A DNA stretch of 64,000 nt from Microbacterium sp. Leaf288 (GTDB lineage: Bacteria; Actinomycetota; Actinomycetes; Actinomycetales; Microbacteriaceae), in NCBI RefSeq assembly GCF_001422925.1, contig NZ_LMNI01000011.1, positions 816,515 to 880,514 of the forward strand. The letters run 5' to 3'. Positions 35,777 to 44,959 of this stretch are shown in pieces; position 1 is the stretch's first letter; every line of letters begins with the position of its first letter. Made by a program: the position numbers and the translations under genes. Below the pieces are notes generated by a model. It saw only the letters and a program-made list of their open reading frames with translations, ran no database searches and was not told where the DNA came from.

Positions 35777-36373
35777 TCAGTGCGGAGCCGGAGTCTCGGC
35801 GGCACCGGCGGCGGTCGGCGCGGCCGGAATGCTGGGCCCCTGTTCGAGGTCGACGAGGAACCGCTTCACCTCGGGTCGCCCACCGTATTCGCCGAGCGAG
35901 CCGTCGGCGCGGACGACGCGATGCACCGGCACGACGACGGAGAACGGCGTAGTGGCGCACGCCGTCCCGACAGCGCGCGCCGCGCGGGGGATGCCGGCCG
36001 CGATCGCGACCTCTCCGTAGCTGGCGGTCTCGCCGTAGGGGATGTCGCACACGGCCTCCAGCGCGGCGCGTGTGAAGCCGCGGACGAGCCGCCAGTCCAG
36101 CGGCAGATCGAACTCTTCGCGGTCGCCGTCGAAGTATTCGTCGAGCTGCGTCACCGCGCTCTCGAACGCGGCGGCGGCTCCAGGCGCGGCGGCGTCCGTG
36201 TCGTCATCGGGCACGGGGAGGGCGCGCAGCTGCAGGGCGACGCGCTCGATCTCGGCGTGCAGGGGGCCTTCGAACGGGTGCAGGGTCACGATGCCGTCGT
36301 CGGTCGTGACGATCAGGATGTCGCCGATGGGCGACGGGTGGACGCGGTAGCGGGGCGGGTCCTCGGGGCTCAT
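35777..36373 (-). CDS. Alkylguanine-DNA alkyltransferase homologue lacking the catalytic Cys
   Basis: A 198-residue protein with the N-terminal ribonuclease-H-like part and a C-terminal alkyltransferase domain: FTRAALEAVCDIPYGETASYGEVA, the Arg-finger-type RAARAVGTAC and the active-site segment VVVPVHRVVRADGSLGEYGG. Methyl acceptors have PCHRV here; this protein has PVHRV, the codon being GTG. The Asn-hinge region is also altered (ATTP for the usual SNP). It cannot perform the normal suicide transfer but may still bind alkylated DNA, as alkyltransferase-like proteins (usually PWHRV and shorter) do. Confidence 0.85.
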   Translation of the reverse strand: MSPEDPPRYRVHPSPIGDILIVTTDDGIVTLHPFEGPLHAEIERVALQLRALPVPDDDTDAAAPGAAAAFESAVTQLDEYFDGDREEFDLPLDWRLVRGFTRAALEAVCDIPYGETASYGEVAIAAGIPRAARAVGTACATTPFSVVVPVHRVVRADGSLGEYGGRPEVKRFLVDLEQGPSIPAAPTAAGAAETPAPH

Positions 36374-36548
36374 GCGACCATCCTGGCGCGGGTCGCGGAC
36401 GCCGTCGCGGGTCGTCGGCGGGATCTGTGGGAACGACGCGCGGAACGTCCGCGGGGGAGGAGGGGGCGTTGGCCGGGGCTGTCCCGTGGCGGTCCGATAC
36501 CGCGAAACTCAGGTCCATTGCAAGAGCCGGGCACACGTCGCCTTTAGG

Positions 36549-39500
36549 GTGGCACGTGTGTGGCGAGCAGAACGCAGCGCCGTGTTGGGCTCAGGAGATG
36601 CCGAGCGCGGGTACGACGTGACCCCGGGTGATCTGGGTCTCGCCGAACCCGACGTCACCGTCGTGCACGTCGCCGAGACCGAGCGCGACCGGCTCCGGCT
36701 GCAGTCCGCCGCCCTGGGCGGCCGATCGACTCTGCTGCACTTCGTCGACGGGCAGGACGCCGCGATCGAGATCACGAAGGCGCACCCCGGTAGCCTGCCC
36801 CAGTTCATCACCGGGCGGTCGACGCTGCTTTCGAACCTGTTCCGCGACGAGGTCGCGCTGCGCAACGCCCGGCTTGCGGCGCAGAGCATCACCGCGAAGG
36901 ACCAGGAGCTGCGCACGACCCGCGGTCTCGACACCGTGCGGCTCGCGGTCGGTCTGGCGACCTGGCGCGTCGCCGGGATCACGTGGAGCGCACCCGTGCT
37001 GCTCCGCCCGCTCGCGATCCGGCGCCACCACGGCGATTTCGAGCTCAAGCTGCACGGCACGTTCGAGGTCAACCCCGAGCTGATCCGCGCGATGCGCACG
37101 CACTTCGGCATCATGATCGACGCCGGCGGCCTCGCCGCGCTGGCGTATGAGGGCGGAGTCTTCAAGCCGCAGCCGGTCATCGACCACATCCGTGCGCTCA
37201 CCGCGTCGATCGACAGCTACGCGGTGAAGCCCCGTCTGCTCGTGTCGACTTTCGCCGATGTCGGCGGCGACATGGCGCTCGACGCGTCGGATCTCGACCA
37301 CCGCGTGCTCAACGCGCTCGCCGGTCACGTCGCCGACCGCGAATCGCTCACGATCCGCCGAGACGGACCCGTGCCGACGAGCCCCGACGACCGTGCCCCC
37401 GCCGCCGACATGCTGCTCCTCGATGCCGACTCGGAGCAGGAGCGCGTGCTCGCCCGGATCGCCGACGGCCAGTCCCTCGTCATCCACACGCTGCCCGGCA
37501 CCGGCGGCACGCAGACCGTCATCAACGCCGTGGGCGCGCTCGTGCGAGACGGCAAGCGCGTCCTCGTGGTGAGCGCGCGCCGTTCGACGCTCGACGGAGT
37601 GCGGCACCGCCTCGCGGGCATCGGGCTCCCCGGCCTGGCGGTATCGCCCGACCGCCTGCAGCGCGATCTCATCCGTGCGATCGGCCGGAACGAGAAGGCC
37701 GAGACGCCGAAGGTCTCGGACATCGACGACGCGCTGGTGCGGCTGCGGGGCGTGCTCCGGGACTACCGCTCGGCCGTGACCGCCAAGCACCCCGATTTCG
37801 ACGTGTCGGTGCTCGACATCCTCCGAGAGCTCGCCGAACTCGCCGAGCGGGGCGTCGCCCCGGCGACCGAGGCCCGCTTCGACGCGGACGCCCTCGCGAG
37901 CCTCGCTTCGACACGGCAGGAGGCGGCGGCGAAACTCTCCGCCGCCGCGCGACTGGGCGAGTTCCGCTTCGGCCCCGACGACTCGCCCTGGTACGGCGTC
38001 ACGTTCGCGACCGTGGAGGAGGCCCGCGGGGCGCACGCGCTCGCCGGCAAGCTGCACCGCAGCGACGTGCCGACGCTGCTGGAGCGCGGCTACGAGCTCA
38101 TCGCGCAGACGCGCATGCGGCCGTTCCAGACCGTCGCCGAGCTCGGCGTGTACCTGCGCCTGCTGCGCGGCATCCGCGACTCGCTCGACAAGTTCAGCCT
38201 CACCGTGTTCGAGCGGCCGCTGGCCGAGCTCATCCAGGCGCACGCGCCGCGTCGCGACGCACCGGAGATGAACGGCGCGAACCGGCGCCGCCTGCGCCGC
38301 CTCTCCCGTGAGTATCTGCGCCCCGGCGTGCACGTGCCCGACATGTACGAGGCGCTGGTGCGGATCCAGCAGCAGCGCACGGAGTGGCAGCGCTACGTCG
38401 ACGCGGGCGTGACCCCAGAGGTGCCGCTGGGTCTCGGCGACGTCCAGGTCGCCTGGCAGCGCGTCGACGCCGAACTCGGCGAGGTCGACGCCGTGCTCGG
38501 CCGCACCGGTGCCGACCGGCTCTCGACCCTCCCCGTGAAGCAGCTCGTGCGCACGCTCGCCGGCCTCGCCGCGGACTCCGACGTGTTCGACAACCTCAAG
38601 GAGCGCGCGACGCTGCGCTCCGAGCTCGCCGCGATGGGCCTCGAACCGCTCCTCCTCGAGCTGTCGGTGCGGCACGTGCCCGAAGACGAGGTGGCCGCCG
38701 AACTGGAGTACGCGTGGTGGCAGTCCGCGCTCGAGCTGCTGCTGCGCACCGACCGTGCCGTGCTCGGCGCGAACACCGCCGTCGTCGACCGGCTGGAGCG
38801 CGACTTCCGGCTCGTCGACGAGGCCCATGCCGCAGCATCCGGTCCGCTCCTCGCCGCCCATCTCGCCACGCAGTGGCGGATCGGGATCGTCGACCACCGC
38901 TCCGAGGCGGACGGGCTGAAGCAGGCGCTGAAGCGCGGCGCCATCACGCCCGCCGAGCTCGCGACGGTGGCGCCCACGCTCTCGCGCACGGTGGCGCCCG
39001 TCTGGCTGGCTTCGCCCTATGAGGTGCCCCGCATCCCCGAGACGGTCCAGTTCGACGTCGTGGTGCTGGCGGATGCCGGGGCCCTGTGTCTCGCCGAGGC
39101 CTCCCCGGCGCTCCGCCGCGCGGGCCAGGTGGTGGCGTTCGGCGACCCCGTGACGCAGAAGCCCACGCCGTTCCGCGTCTCGGCAGGCTCCGCGATGTCG
39201 GCCGCCGTGCCGCCGCCCTCGATCGACGGCGATGGCGCGCCGGCCGACGCCGATGACGACGAGGTGCCGTTCGATGGGACGAGCGTCTTCGAGCGTCTCG
39301 CCGAGCTGCTGCCCGTCGAGACGCTCACCCGCAGCTACCGGGCCGGTGGAGAGGACCTCGCGGCGCTCGTGAACGACGCGTTCTACGGCGGCGAGCTCGT
39401 GTCGCTGCCGTGGGCGGGGTCGTACCTGGGCCGTGGGAGCCTCGCGGTCGATTACGTCGAAGGCGGCCACGGCACCCCCGACCCGATCACCGGGGCCGTC

Positions 39501-40331
39501 GAGAGCCCTGCCTCCGAGGTCGCCCGCGTCGTGACCCTGGTCGTCGAGCACGCGGTCAACCGGGGCACCGAATCGCTCATGGTCGTGACCGCGAGCGTGC
39601 GGCACGCCGAGCGCATCCGCGCGGCCGTCGAGGCGGCGTTCGCCGGACGCTCCGACGTGGCCGACTTCGTCTCGCGCGACACCGCGGAGCCGTTCGCGGT
39701 GCTGACGCTCGAGGAGTCCGTGGCCGAGAGTCGTGACCGTGTGATCTTCTCGCTGGGCTTCGGCCTCACCAAGCACGGCCGCGTGCTGAGCGACTTCGGC
39801 GACCTGTCGTCGCCCGACGGCGAGCGGCTGCTCACGGTCGGCATGACCCGCGCGCGGCGGTCTATGGTCATCGTGTCGTCGATCCGTCCGTCGGCCTTCG
39901 ACGACGGGCGCCTCGAGTACGGAGCCGCGACGCTGATGTCGATCCTGGGCGGCATCGCCGCCCGATCCCGCGAAGCGCGTCTGGAGGATCTCGCCGACCC
40001 GCTCACACGCGCGCTCGCCCGGGAGCTCCGCCGCGCGGGCCTCTCCGTCGACGTGCACTACCGCGGCCTGCTGCCGCTCGTCGCGCAGTACGACGGCAAG
40101 GCGGTCGTGGTCGAGAGCGACCCCGAGACGATCGGCGAGTCGCTGCGCGAATCGCTTCGGCTGCGCCCGCAGATCCTGCGGCGCCTCGGCTGGCACTACG
40201 TGCGCGTGCACTCGTTCGACCTGTATCGCGACCCGGCCGACGTCGCGCAGCGCATCGCGGCCATGCTGGGCGTGCCGCCGGACGCGCCCCGGGTCGACAA
40301 CGAGACCCAGCCCATCGATGTCATCGAGTGA
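36549..40331 (+). CDS. Large SF1-helicase-like protein with degenerate ATPase and nuclease motifs
   Basis: About 1260 residues from a GTG at 36549 (36558 also possible; Shine-Dalgarno weak). The plan follows long Upf1-like SF1 helicases with a C-terminal Vsr/MTES_1575-type nuclease. Walker A reads LPGTGGTQT where active relatives have GTGKSQT, so the essential Lys is missing. The Walker B position reads VVLADAGAL instead of an acidic pair, while GDPVTQKPTP and the motif VI-like GMTRARRSM are kept. The C-terminal nuclease-like domain keeps LRRLGWHYVRVHSFDLYRDP but lacks the expected catalytic acids. The frame is intact over 3.8 kb, arguing for a selected non-catalytic role. Confidence 0.8.
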   Translation: MARVWRAERSAVLGSGDAERGYDVTPGDLGLAEPDVTVVHVAETERDRLRLQSAALGGRSTLLHFVDGQDAAIEITKAHPGSLPQFITGRSTLLSNLFRDEVALRNARLAAQSITAKDQELRTTRGLDTVRLAVGLATWRVAGITWSAPVLLRPLAIRRHHGDFELKLHGTFEVNPELIRAMRTHFGIMIDAGGLAALAYEGGVFKPQPVIDHIRALTASIDSYAVKPRLLVSTFADVGGDMALDASDLDHRVLNALAGHVADRESLTIRRDGPVPTSPDDRAPAADMLLLDADSEQERVLARIADGQSLVIHTLPGTGGTQTVINAVGALVRDGKRVLVVSARRSTLDGVRHRLAGIGLPGLAVSPDRLQRDLIRAIGRNEKAETPKVSDIDDALVRLRGVLRDYRSAVTAKHPDFDVSVLDILRELAELAERGVAPATEARFDADALASLASTRQEAAAKLSAAARLGEFRFGPDDSPWYGVTFATVEEARGAHALAGKLHRSDVPTLLERGYELIAQTRMRPFQTVAELGVYLRLLRGIRDSLDKFSLTVFERPLAELIQAHAPRRDAPEMNGANRRRLRRLSREYLRPGVHVPDMYEALVRIQQQRTEWQRYVDAGVTPEVPLGLGDVQVAWQRVDAELGEVDAVLGRTGADRLSTLPVKQLVRTLAGLAADSDVFDNLKERATLRSELAAMGLEPLLLELSVRHVPEDEVAAELEYAWWQSALELLLRTDRAVLGANTAVVDRLERDFRLVDEAHAAASGPLLAAHLATQWRIGIVDHRSEADGLKQALKRGAITPAELATVAPTLSRTVAPVWLASPYEVPRIPETVQFDVVVLADAGALCLAEASPALRRAGQVVAFGDPVTQKPTPFRVSAGSAMSAAVPPPSIDGDGAPADADDDEVPFDGTSVFERLAELLPVETLTRSYRAGGEDLAALVNDAFYGGELVSLPWAGSYLGRGSLAVDYVEGGHGTPDPITGAVESPASEVARVVTLVVEHAVNRGTESLMVVTASVRHAERIRAAVEAAFAGRSDVADFVSRDTAEPFAVLTLEESVAESRDRVIFSLGFGLTKHGRVLSDFGDLSSPDGERLLTVGMTRARRSMVIVSSIRPSAFDDGRLEYGAATLMSILGGIAARSREARLEDLADPLTRALARELRRAGLSVDVHYRGLLPLVAQYDGKAVVVESDPETIGESLRESLRLRPQILRRLGWHYVRVHSFDLYRDPADVAQRIAAMLGVPPDAPRVDNETQPIDVIE

Positions 40332-40533
40332 CCGCCAGCGGATCGAACGCGTCAAGGGCTCCCGCCGCGCCAAGCTGACGCCCGCGCCGGGGACCACGGC
40401 CGAGCCGGTCCCGGCCGATGAGACGACGGATGCCGCGCCCCCGACCGGCCGCAAGGGCCAGGGGAACGCGGCATCCGATTCAGCCGGTCCGAACGATGAG
40501 CGCCTGCGGCGCGACGTCCCGCCGCACTACTGA
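40318..40533 (+). CDS. Small basic hypothetical protein
   Basis: A 71-residue ORF whose ATG lies inside the last 14 nt of the large helicase-like gene, implying coupling. Composition is Arg, Pro, Ala and Thr-rich with no predicted fold, ending in DVPPHY. No family recognised. It nearly abuts the convergent mscL (7-nt overlap). Whether it is expressed is uncertain. Confidence 0.5.
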   Translation: MSSSDRQRIERVKGSRRAKLTPAPGTTAEPVPADETTDAAPPTGRKGQGNAASDSAGPNDERLRRDVPPHY

Positions 40534-40952
40534 GCGCGAGGCGCGGTGCCCTGCTTCTCGAGGATGTCGCGGATCTGCACCAGGATCTCCTGCTCGGTCG
40601 GGAGCTTCGGCTCCTCGTCGGCGGGGGTGATGCCGGCCTTCGCGGCGGCGCGCTCCTTGAGCACGTTCATCGGGTGCACGAAGACGAAGTAGACGACGAT
40701 CGCGACGGCGAGGAAAGCGATCACTGCGTTGATGAGGTCGTTGATCGGGAAGGTCACCGGACCCCACAGCCCCTGCACGGTGATGCCGATCGTGCCGTCC
40801 TCAGCCGGCTTCCACACGAGCTCGATGAGCGGGTTGATGATGCTCGCGACGATCGCGTTGACGACCGCCGTGAACGCGGCGCCGATGACGACCGCGACCG
40901 CCAGGTCGATGACGTTGCCGCGGAGAATGAATTCCTTGAAGCCCTTGATCAC
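40527..40952 (-). CDS. mscL: Large-conductance mechanosensitive channel
   Basis: A 141-residue MscL. The GTG at 40952 gives VIKGFKEFILRGNVIDLAVAVVIGAAFTAVVNAIV, the conserved first helix, followed by a periplasmic loop, a second transmembrane helix NDLINAVIAFLAVAIVVYFVFV and an acidic C-terminal helix. It opens under membrane tension to release osmolytes. Upstream AGGGGG serves as ribosome-binding site. The longer frame upstream is noise. Confidence 0.94.
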   Translation of the reverse strand: MIKGFKEFILRGNVIDLAVAVVIGAAFTAVVNAIVASIINPLIELVWKPAEDGTIGITVQGLWGPVTFPINDLINAVIAFLAVAIVVYFVFVHPMNVLKERAAAKAGITPADEEPKLPTEQEILVQIRDILEKQGTAPRAQ

Positions 40953-40995
40953 GTGTACCCCCTGGGTGTCGTTCCGCGTCTGGGGCGCCGGAGGA

Positions 40996-41301
40996 TCAGG
41001 CTCCGGACGACGCGGGCGAGGCCTTCGCCTCGGTCTTCGATGATGTCGAAGTCGACGAGGACGCGCCACCCGAGGCATCCGATCCACCGCTCGAGCCCGA
41101 GCCCGAGCCCGAGGGCTTGGCACCCGCGCGGGAATCGGTGCGGTAGAAACCCGAACCGTTGAAGGTGACGCCGATCGAGCCGTACTCCTTGCGGAGCGCT
41201 CCGCCGCACTCCGGGCACTCGGTCAGGGTCGGGTCGGCGAAGGACTGCACGGCGTCGAAGCGGTGACCGCACTGCTTGCAGGCGTAGGCGTAGGTGGGCA
41301 T
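40996..41301 (-). CDS. FmdB-family zinc-ribbon protein
   Basis: A 101-residue protein starting MPTYAYACKQCGHRFDAVQSF, with a second CPECGG pair forming the regulatory zinc ribbon of FmdB proteins, and the conserved FNGSGFYRTD. The C-terminal 40 residues are a Ser/Gly/Ala tail. Role unknown; such proteins are frequent next to mscL in actinobacteria, as here. It precedes mscL in the same direction. Confidence 0.9.
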   Translation of the reverse strand: MPTYAYACKQCGHRFDAVQSFADPTLTECPECGGALRKEYGSIGVTFNGSGFYRTDSRAGAKPSGSGSGSSGGSDASGGASSSTSTSSKTEAKASPASSGA

Positions 41302-41320
41302 GGCTCTCTCGGTTCGGCTG

Positions 41321-41917
41321 TCAGCGCCGCGTGGGCGCGAGGGTGATGGTGCGCGTGGGGGTGACGACGCCCGTCACGCGCTCGTCGAGTTCGTCGCTCG
41401 GCAGTTCGTCCACGAACTCGGAGTCGAAGACGACCGCGTAGACGGGAGGGCATCGCTCCATCGACCCGAGCGTCTTGTCGTAGAAGCCGCGTCCCCAGCC
41501 GAGCCGCATCCCGGTGCGGTCGACGGAGGCGGCGGGGATGACGAGGAGGTCGACGTCGTTGACCGCGATCGGGCCGAGCAGTTCGCCGACGGGCTCGGGG
41601 AGTCCGTACATGCCCTCGGCGATGTCGTCCTCGCCGGTGGCGACCGCCCAGTCCAGCAGGCCGTCCGCCCGCGTCACGGGGAGGAGGACACGGATGCCGC
41701 GGCTCACGGCATCCGCCACGAAAGAGCGGGTGCCCGGCTCGGCCGTGGTCGACAGGAAGCACGAGATGGAGCGGGCGCCGTGCTCGGCGACGAGGGAGTC
41801 GAGCTGCGCGTGGATGCCCGCCTCGGCGGTCTCGCGCGCCTGCGGCGAGAGGCACTGGCGTCGCTCGCGGAGCTCGGCGCGCAGTGCGCGCTTGGCATCG
41901 GCGATGGCGTCGGACAT
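41321..41917 (-). CDS. 5-formyltetrahydrofolate cyclo-ligase
   Basis: A 198-residue protein starting at 41917 (MSDAIADAKRALRAELRERR). It has the LSTTAEPGTRSFV region, a substrate-binding part near LLPVTRADGLLDW and the signature GWGRGFYDKTLG close to the C-terminus. The enzyme converts 5-formyl-THF to methenyl-THF with ATP, clearing an inhibitory folate. The gene runs divergently from galU across an 80-nt gap and is 19 nt upstream of the FmdB gene, probably co-transcribed with it. Confidence 0.93.
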   Translation of the reverse strand: MSDAIADAKRALRAELRERRQCLSPQARETAEAGIHAQLDSLVAEHGARSISCFLSTTAEPGTRSFVADAVSRGIRVLLPVTRADGLLDWAVATGEDDIAEGMYGLPEPVGELLGPIAVNDVDLLVIPAASVDRTGMRLGWGRGFYDKTLGSMERCPPVYAVVFDSEFVDELPSDELDERVTGVVTPTRTITLAPTRR

Positions 41918-41997
41918 GGTGTCGATTGTACGGCGCGCAGTATCGCACACCGTCCGTTCGGGCGAGAGGGTCTCATCGTCGCACCTAGACTCTCACC

Positions 41998-42885
41998 ATG
42001 GCGCACACCTCCATCAAGGCAGTCATCCCCGCTGCGGGCCTGGGCACCCGCTTCCTCCCCGCGACGAAGGCGATGCCGAAAGAGATGCTTCCCGTCGTCG
42101 ACAAGCCGGCGATCCAGTACGTCGTCGAAGAGGCGGCGCAGGCGGGCATCGACGACATCCTGGTGATCATCGGGCGCAACAAGAACGCGATCTCGAACCA
42201 CTTCGACTCGGTTCCCGAGCTCGAGGAGAAGCTGAAGGACAAGGGCGACACCGACCGCCTGCATCGCGTGCTGGAGTCGAGCGATCTCGCCGACATCCAC
42301 TTCGTGCGCCAGGGCGAGCCCAAGGGTCTCGGCCACGCGGTGCTGCGGGCCAAGGCCCACGTCGGCGGCTCGTCGTTCGCCGTCATGCTCGGTGACGACC
42401 TCATCGACGAGCGCGACGAGCTGCTGACCACCATGATCGAGGAGCACGAGCGCACCGGAGCGGCGATCATCGCCCTCATGGAGGTCGACCCCGAGCACAT
42501 CCACCTGTACGGCGTCGCATCGGTGGAGTCGACCGACGGCAACGGCATCGTGAAGGTCAACGGTCTCGTCGAGAAGCCCAAGGCGGAGGACGCGCCGTCG
42601 AACCTGGCCGTGATCGGCCGTTACGTGCTGTCGCCGAACGTGTTCGAGATCCTCGAGCGCACCGAGCCCGGCAAGGGGGGCGAGATCCAGCTCACCGACG
42701 CGCTCCAGGAGCTCGCGAGCGACCCCGATGGCCCCGGCGTCTACGGCGTGGTTTTCCGTGGCCGCCGCTACGACACCGGCGATAGGGTGGATTACATCAA
42801 GGCCATCGTGCAGTTGGCGGCCGATCGCGAAGATCTCGGTCCCGCACTGCGTCCCTGGTTCAAGGATTTCGCGGCGAACCTCTGA
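41998..42885 (+). CDS. galU: UTP-glucose-1-phosphate uridylyltransferase
   Basis: A 295-residue GalU. The nucleotide-binding loop is PAAGLGTRFLPATKAMPKEMLPVVDKP; catalytic VMLGDDLID and GLVEKPKAEDAPSN follow, and DYIKAIVQLA near the end is typical. It makes UDP-glucose for surface glycans. The next gene, an acetyltransferase, begins 23 nt later and may be co-transcribed. Confidence 0.95.
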   Translation: MAHTSIKAVIPAAGLGTRFLPATKAMPKEMLPVVDKPAIQYVVEEAAQAGIDDILVIIGRNKNAISNHFDSVPELEEKLKDKGDTDRLHRVLESSDLADIHFVRQGEPKGLGHAVLRAKAHVGGSSFAVMLGDDLIDERDELLTTMIEEHERTGAAIIALMEVDPEHIHLYGVASVESTDGNGIVKVNGLVEKPKAEDAPSNLAVIGRYVLSPNVFEILERTEPGKGGEIQLTDALQELASDPDGPGVYGVVFRGRRYDTGDRVDYIKAIVQLAADREDLGPALRPWFKDFAANL

Positions 42886-42908
42886 CGCCGCCCGTTCGAG
42901 GGGGTCTC

Positions 42909-43538
42909 GTGGATCTGTCGGCTCCCCGCAGGCACGGGTCGGTGGCGATCCGCCTCGTCCGCCAGCGCGACGCGCGCGTGCTGCAGAACGAGCTGCTCTC
43001 GAACCGCGGCTGGCTGCGCCCCTGGGAGGCGACCAGTCCCGATGGGCCGGTGTCGTTCGACATGCGCGTCGGCATCCGCCGGCTGCTGCAGCAGTACCGT
43101 GACGGCGCCGGCGTGCCGTTCGTCATGGAGTCCGACGGCGAGGTCGCGGGCCAGCTGAACGTGTGGGGGGTCGCCCGCGGCTCGCTCGCATCCGCGACGA
43201 TCGGGTACTGGGTGAGCGAGCGGTTCGCCGGGCGGGGCATCACCCCGACGGCGGTGGCTCTCGCGACCGACATCTGCTTCTCGGAACTGCGGCTGCACCG
43301 CATGGAGATCTGCATCCGTCCCGAGAACCGGGCCAGCCTGCGCGTGGTCGAGAAGCTCGGCTTCCGCTACGAAGGGCTGCGCCGCCGCTTCATCCACATC
43401 GACGGCGACTGGCGCGACCACTACGCGTTCGCCCTGGTCCGTGAGGACGTCCCCGAGGGCGTGCTCCAGCGCTGGGTGTCGGGTCGTGTGCCCCAGGACG
43501 CGGCCACGGTTCCGCCCGCGGACCGGCTGCACGCATAG
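42909..43538 (+). CDS. GNAT family acetyltransferase (RimJ/RimL-like)
   Basis: A 209-residue protein with a GTG start just after galU. It has the RimJ-type layout: IRLVRQRDARVL, LNVWGVARGS, then the acetyl-CoA loop YWVSERFAGRGITPTAVALA and HRMEICIRPENRASLRVVEKLGFRYEGLRRRFIHIDGDWRDH. It probably acetylates a protein N-terminal amine or a small amine. Substrate unknown. Confidence 0.9.
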   Translation: MDLSAPRRHGSVAIRLVRQRDARVLQNELLSNRGWLRPWEATSPDGPVSFDMRVGIRRLLQQYRDGAGVPFVMESDGEVAGQLNVWGVARGSLASATIGYWVSERFAGRGITPTAVALATDICFSELRLHRMEICIRPENRASLRVVEKLGFRYEGLRRRFIHIDGDWRDHYAFALVREDVPEGVLQRWVSGRVPQDAATVPPADRLHA

Positions 43539-43675
43539 GTCGTCCGGTTGCCGTTTTCCACCCCCGCCGGTGGGCCGCCGCGCATCACCGTGCCTGACCA
43601 CGCAAGAAATCCGTCTTGCGTGACACGCGCGCGGATGTTCGGGACACCGCCGTCCGGTCGCTTACCGTGGTGACC

Positions 43676-44701
43676 ATGGGCGGGCAGGTGTGGGGTGGGG
43701 GAGTCATCGTTCTCGTCGCGGTCGCCCTGTGGCTGGTGTATCTGTTGCCCTCGTGGCACAGTCGTCGCCAGTTCGACGCGGCCGAGCGCAACGCCGTCCG
43801 CCTGAATCAGGCTCTCCGCGTGCTCGCTGAGACGAGCGAGACACCCGAAGAGGTGCGGCTCGAGCTCAACGCCCGCACCGCCGCCGCGCAGCAGAAGCTC
43901 GCGAAGCGGGCCCTGGCCGAGCGCGAGCACGCGGCTCTCGAGGGTGCCCGCGTCGAACTCGAGATCGCCAAGGGCGAGCGCGAGGCCGCCGAGGCCGCCG
44001 CCCGCCTCGGCGTGGAACGTGCACGCACCGACCGGGTCGCCGCCGAGGCTGCCGCGCGCGTCGATCTGGAGCGGGCCCGTGCCGAACGTGCGCAGGCTGC
44101 TGCAGCCGCACGTTCCGACCTCGCCTCGGTCCGTTCCCTCCCGGCGGCGCGCCGCGCGCGCGCACGGCGCCGGTTCCGACTCGCAGCGACGTTCGCGGCC
44201 GTCATCGGCATGGGGATCGCCGTGTGGGGCGTGTACGAGACGATCACCGCCGGCGCGCAGACCCTGATGTGGGCCGGAGTCGGCCTGGTGGCAGCATCGG
44301 GTCTGATCCTTCACCGTCTGTCCCGCGTCGCCGCGCGCGCCGTGTCGCGGGCGACGGATGCCGCGCCCCGCCGCACCGCGGAACTGCAGGATGTGGCCCT
44401 CGAGCGCGAGCAGCGCGAGTGGGCGCCGCGCGATCTTCCCCGCCCTCTCACGGCGTCGGCGGGCTCGCGGGCCGCCGCGGTGCTGGATGGCGAAGCCGCT
44501 CGGGCGGCATTGCGTCAGGCCGCCCTCGAAGAGGCCATGGCGGCCCGTGCGGCGGCGCAGCAGCCGCCCTCGATCGACGTCGCGCGGACCGCGCGGACGG
44601 CCTCCGCCGAGTCCGAATACGCCCGCATGGGGTATGTCGACGACGCCGAGATCGAGGCGCACGTGCGGCAGTTGCTGACCCGCCGTGCGGTCGGCGAATA
44701 G
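43676..44701 (+). CDS. Membrane protein with long coiled coil
   Basis: A 341-residue protein; ATG at 43676. One N-terminal transmembrane helix (GVIVLVAVALWLVYLLP) is followed by a 100-residue helical segment rich in Ala, Glu and Arg, read as a coiled coil. Two more transmembrane helices lie near residues 180-225 (FAAVIGMGIAVWGVYETITAG, LMWAGVGLVAASGLILHRL), then a second helical Ala/Arg-rich tail. No family function recognised; common in Microbacteriaceae next to tRNA-Ala by general impression. A hairpin (44701-44719) overlaps its stop. Confidence 0.82.
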   Translation: MGGQVWGGGVIVLVAVALWLVYLLPSWHSRRQFDAAERNAVRLNQALRVLAETSETPEEVRLELNARTAAAQQKLAKRALAEREHAALEGARVELEIAKGEREAAEAAARLGVERARTDRVAAEAAARVDLERARAERAQAAAAARSDLASVRSLPAARRARARRRFRLAATFAAVIGMGIAVWGVYETITAGAQTLMWAGVGLVAASGLILHRLSRVAARAVSRATDAAPRRTAELQDVALEREQREWAPRDLPRPLTASAGSRAAAVLDGEAARAALRQAALEEAMAARAAAQQPPSIDVARTARTASAESEYARMGYVDDAEIEAHVRQLLTRRAVGE

Positions 44702-44719
44702 GGGCCCCGCGGGGGCTCC
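44701..44719 (+). terminator. GC-rich hairpin after the membrane-protein gene
   Basis: GGGGCCCC, loop GCG, then GGGGCTCC, starting at the last base of the stop codon. No T tract follows. Confidence 0.55.
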
Positions 44720-44767
44720 GCCGATTCGGAGCGCCTCTCGAACCGTGATAGTGTTTTCGAGGTTCAC

Positions 44768-44840
44768 GGGCCTGTAGCGCAGTTGGTAGCGCGCCTCGTT
44801 CGCATCGAGGAGGTCAGGGGTTCGATTCCCCTCAGGTCCA
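44768..44840 (+). tRNA. tRNA-Ala (anticodon CGC)
   Basis: A cloverleaf with acceptor stem GGGCCTG/CAGGTCC containing the G3-U70 pair that identifies alanine tRNAs. The anticodon loop TTCGCAT holds CGC. The T arm contains GGTTCGATTCC and the discriminator is A. Confidence 0.95.
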
Positions 44841-44847
44841 CCGAAAG

Positions 44848-44880
44848 AAGGCCCCCACAGTGTGGGGGCCTTCGGCTTTT
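44848..44880 (+). terminator. Intrinsic terminator of tRNA-Ala
   Basis: Perfect 11-bp stem AAGGCCCCCAC / GTGGGGGCCTT with a 3-nt loop, followed by CGGCTTTT. Confidence 0.9.
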
Positions 44881-44959
44881 CCATCCTCTCCGGGCAGCCT
44901 GCGGGCAGTGTGAGCGCCGAGACATCCGGCGACCCGAGTCCTGCGCTCCGGGCGCCGTC

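Noticed and set aside
36591..40454. 1287-codon open frame antisense to the helicase-like gene
   Set aside because: It mirrors the GC-rich codon pattern of the opposite strand, shows no motifs, and is rich in Arg, Gly, His and Val as expected of a shadow frame.
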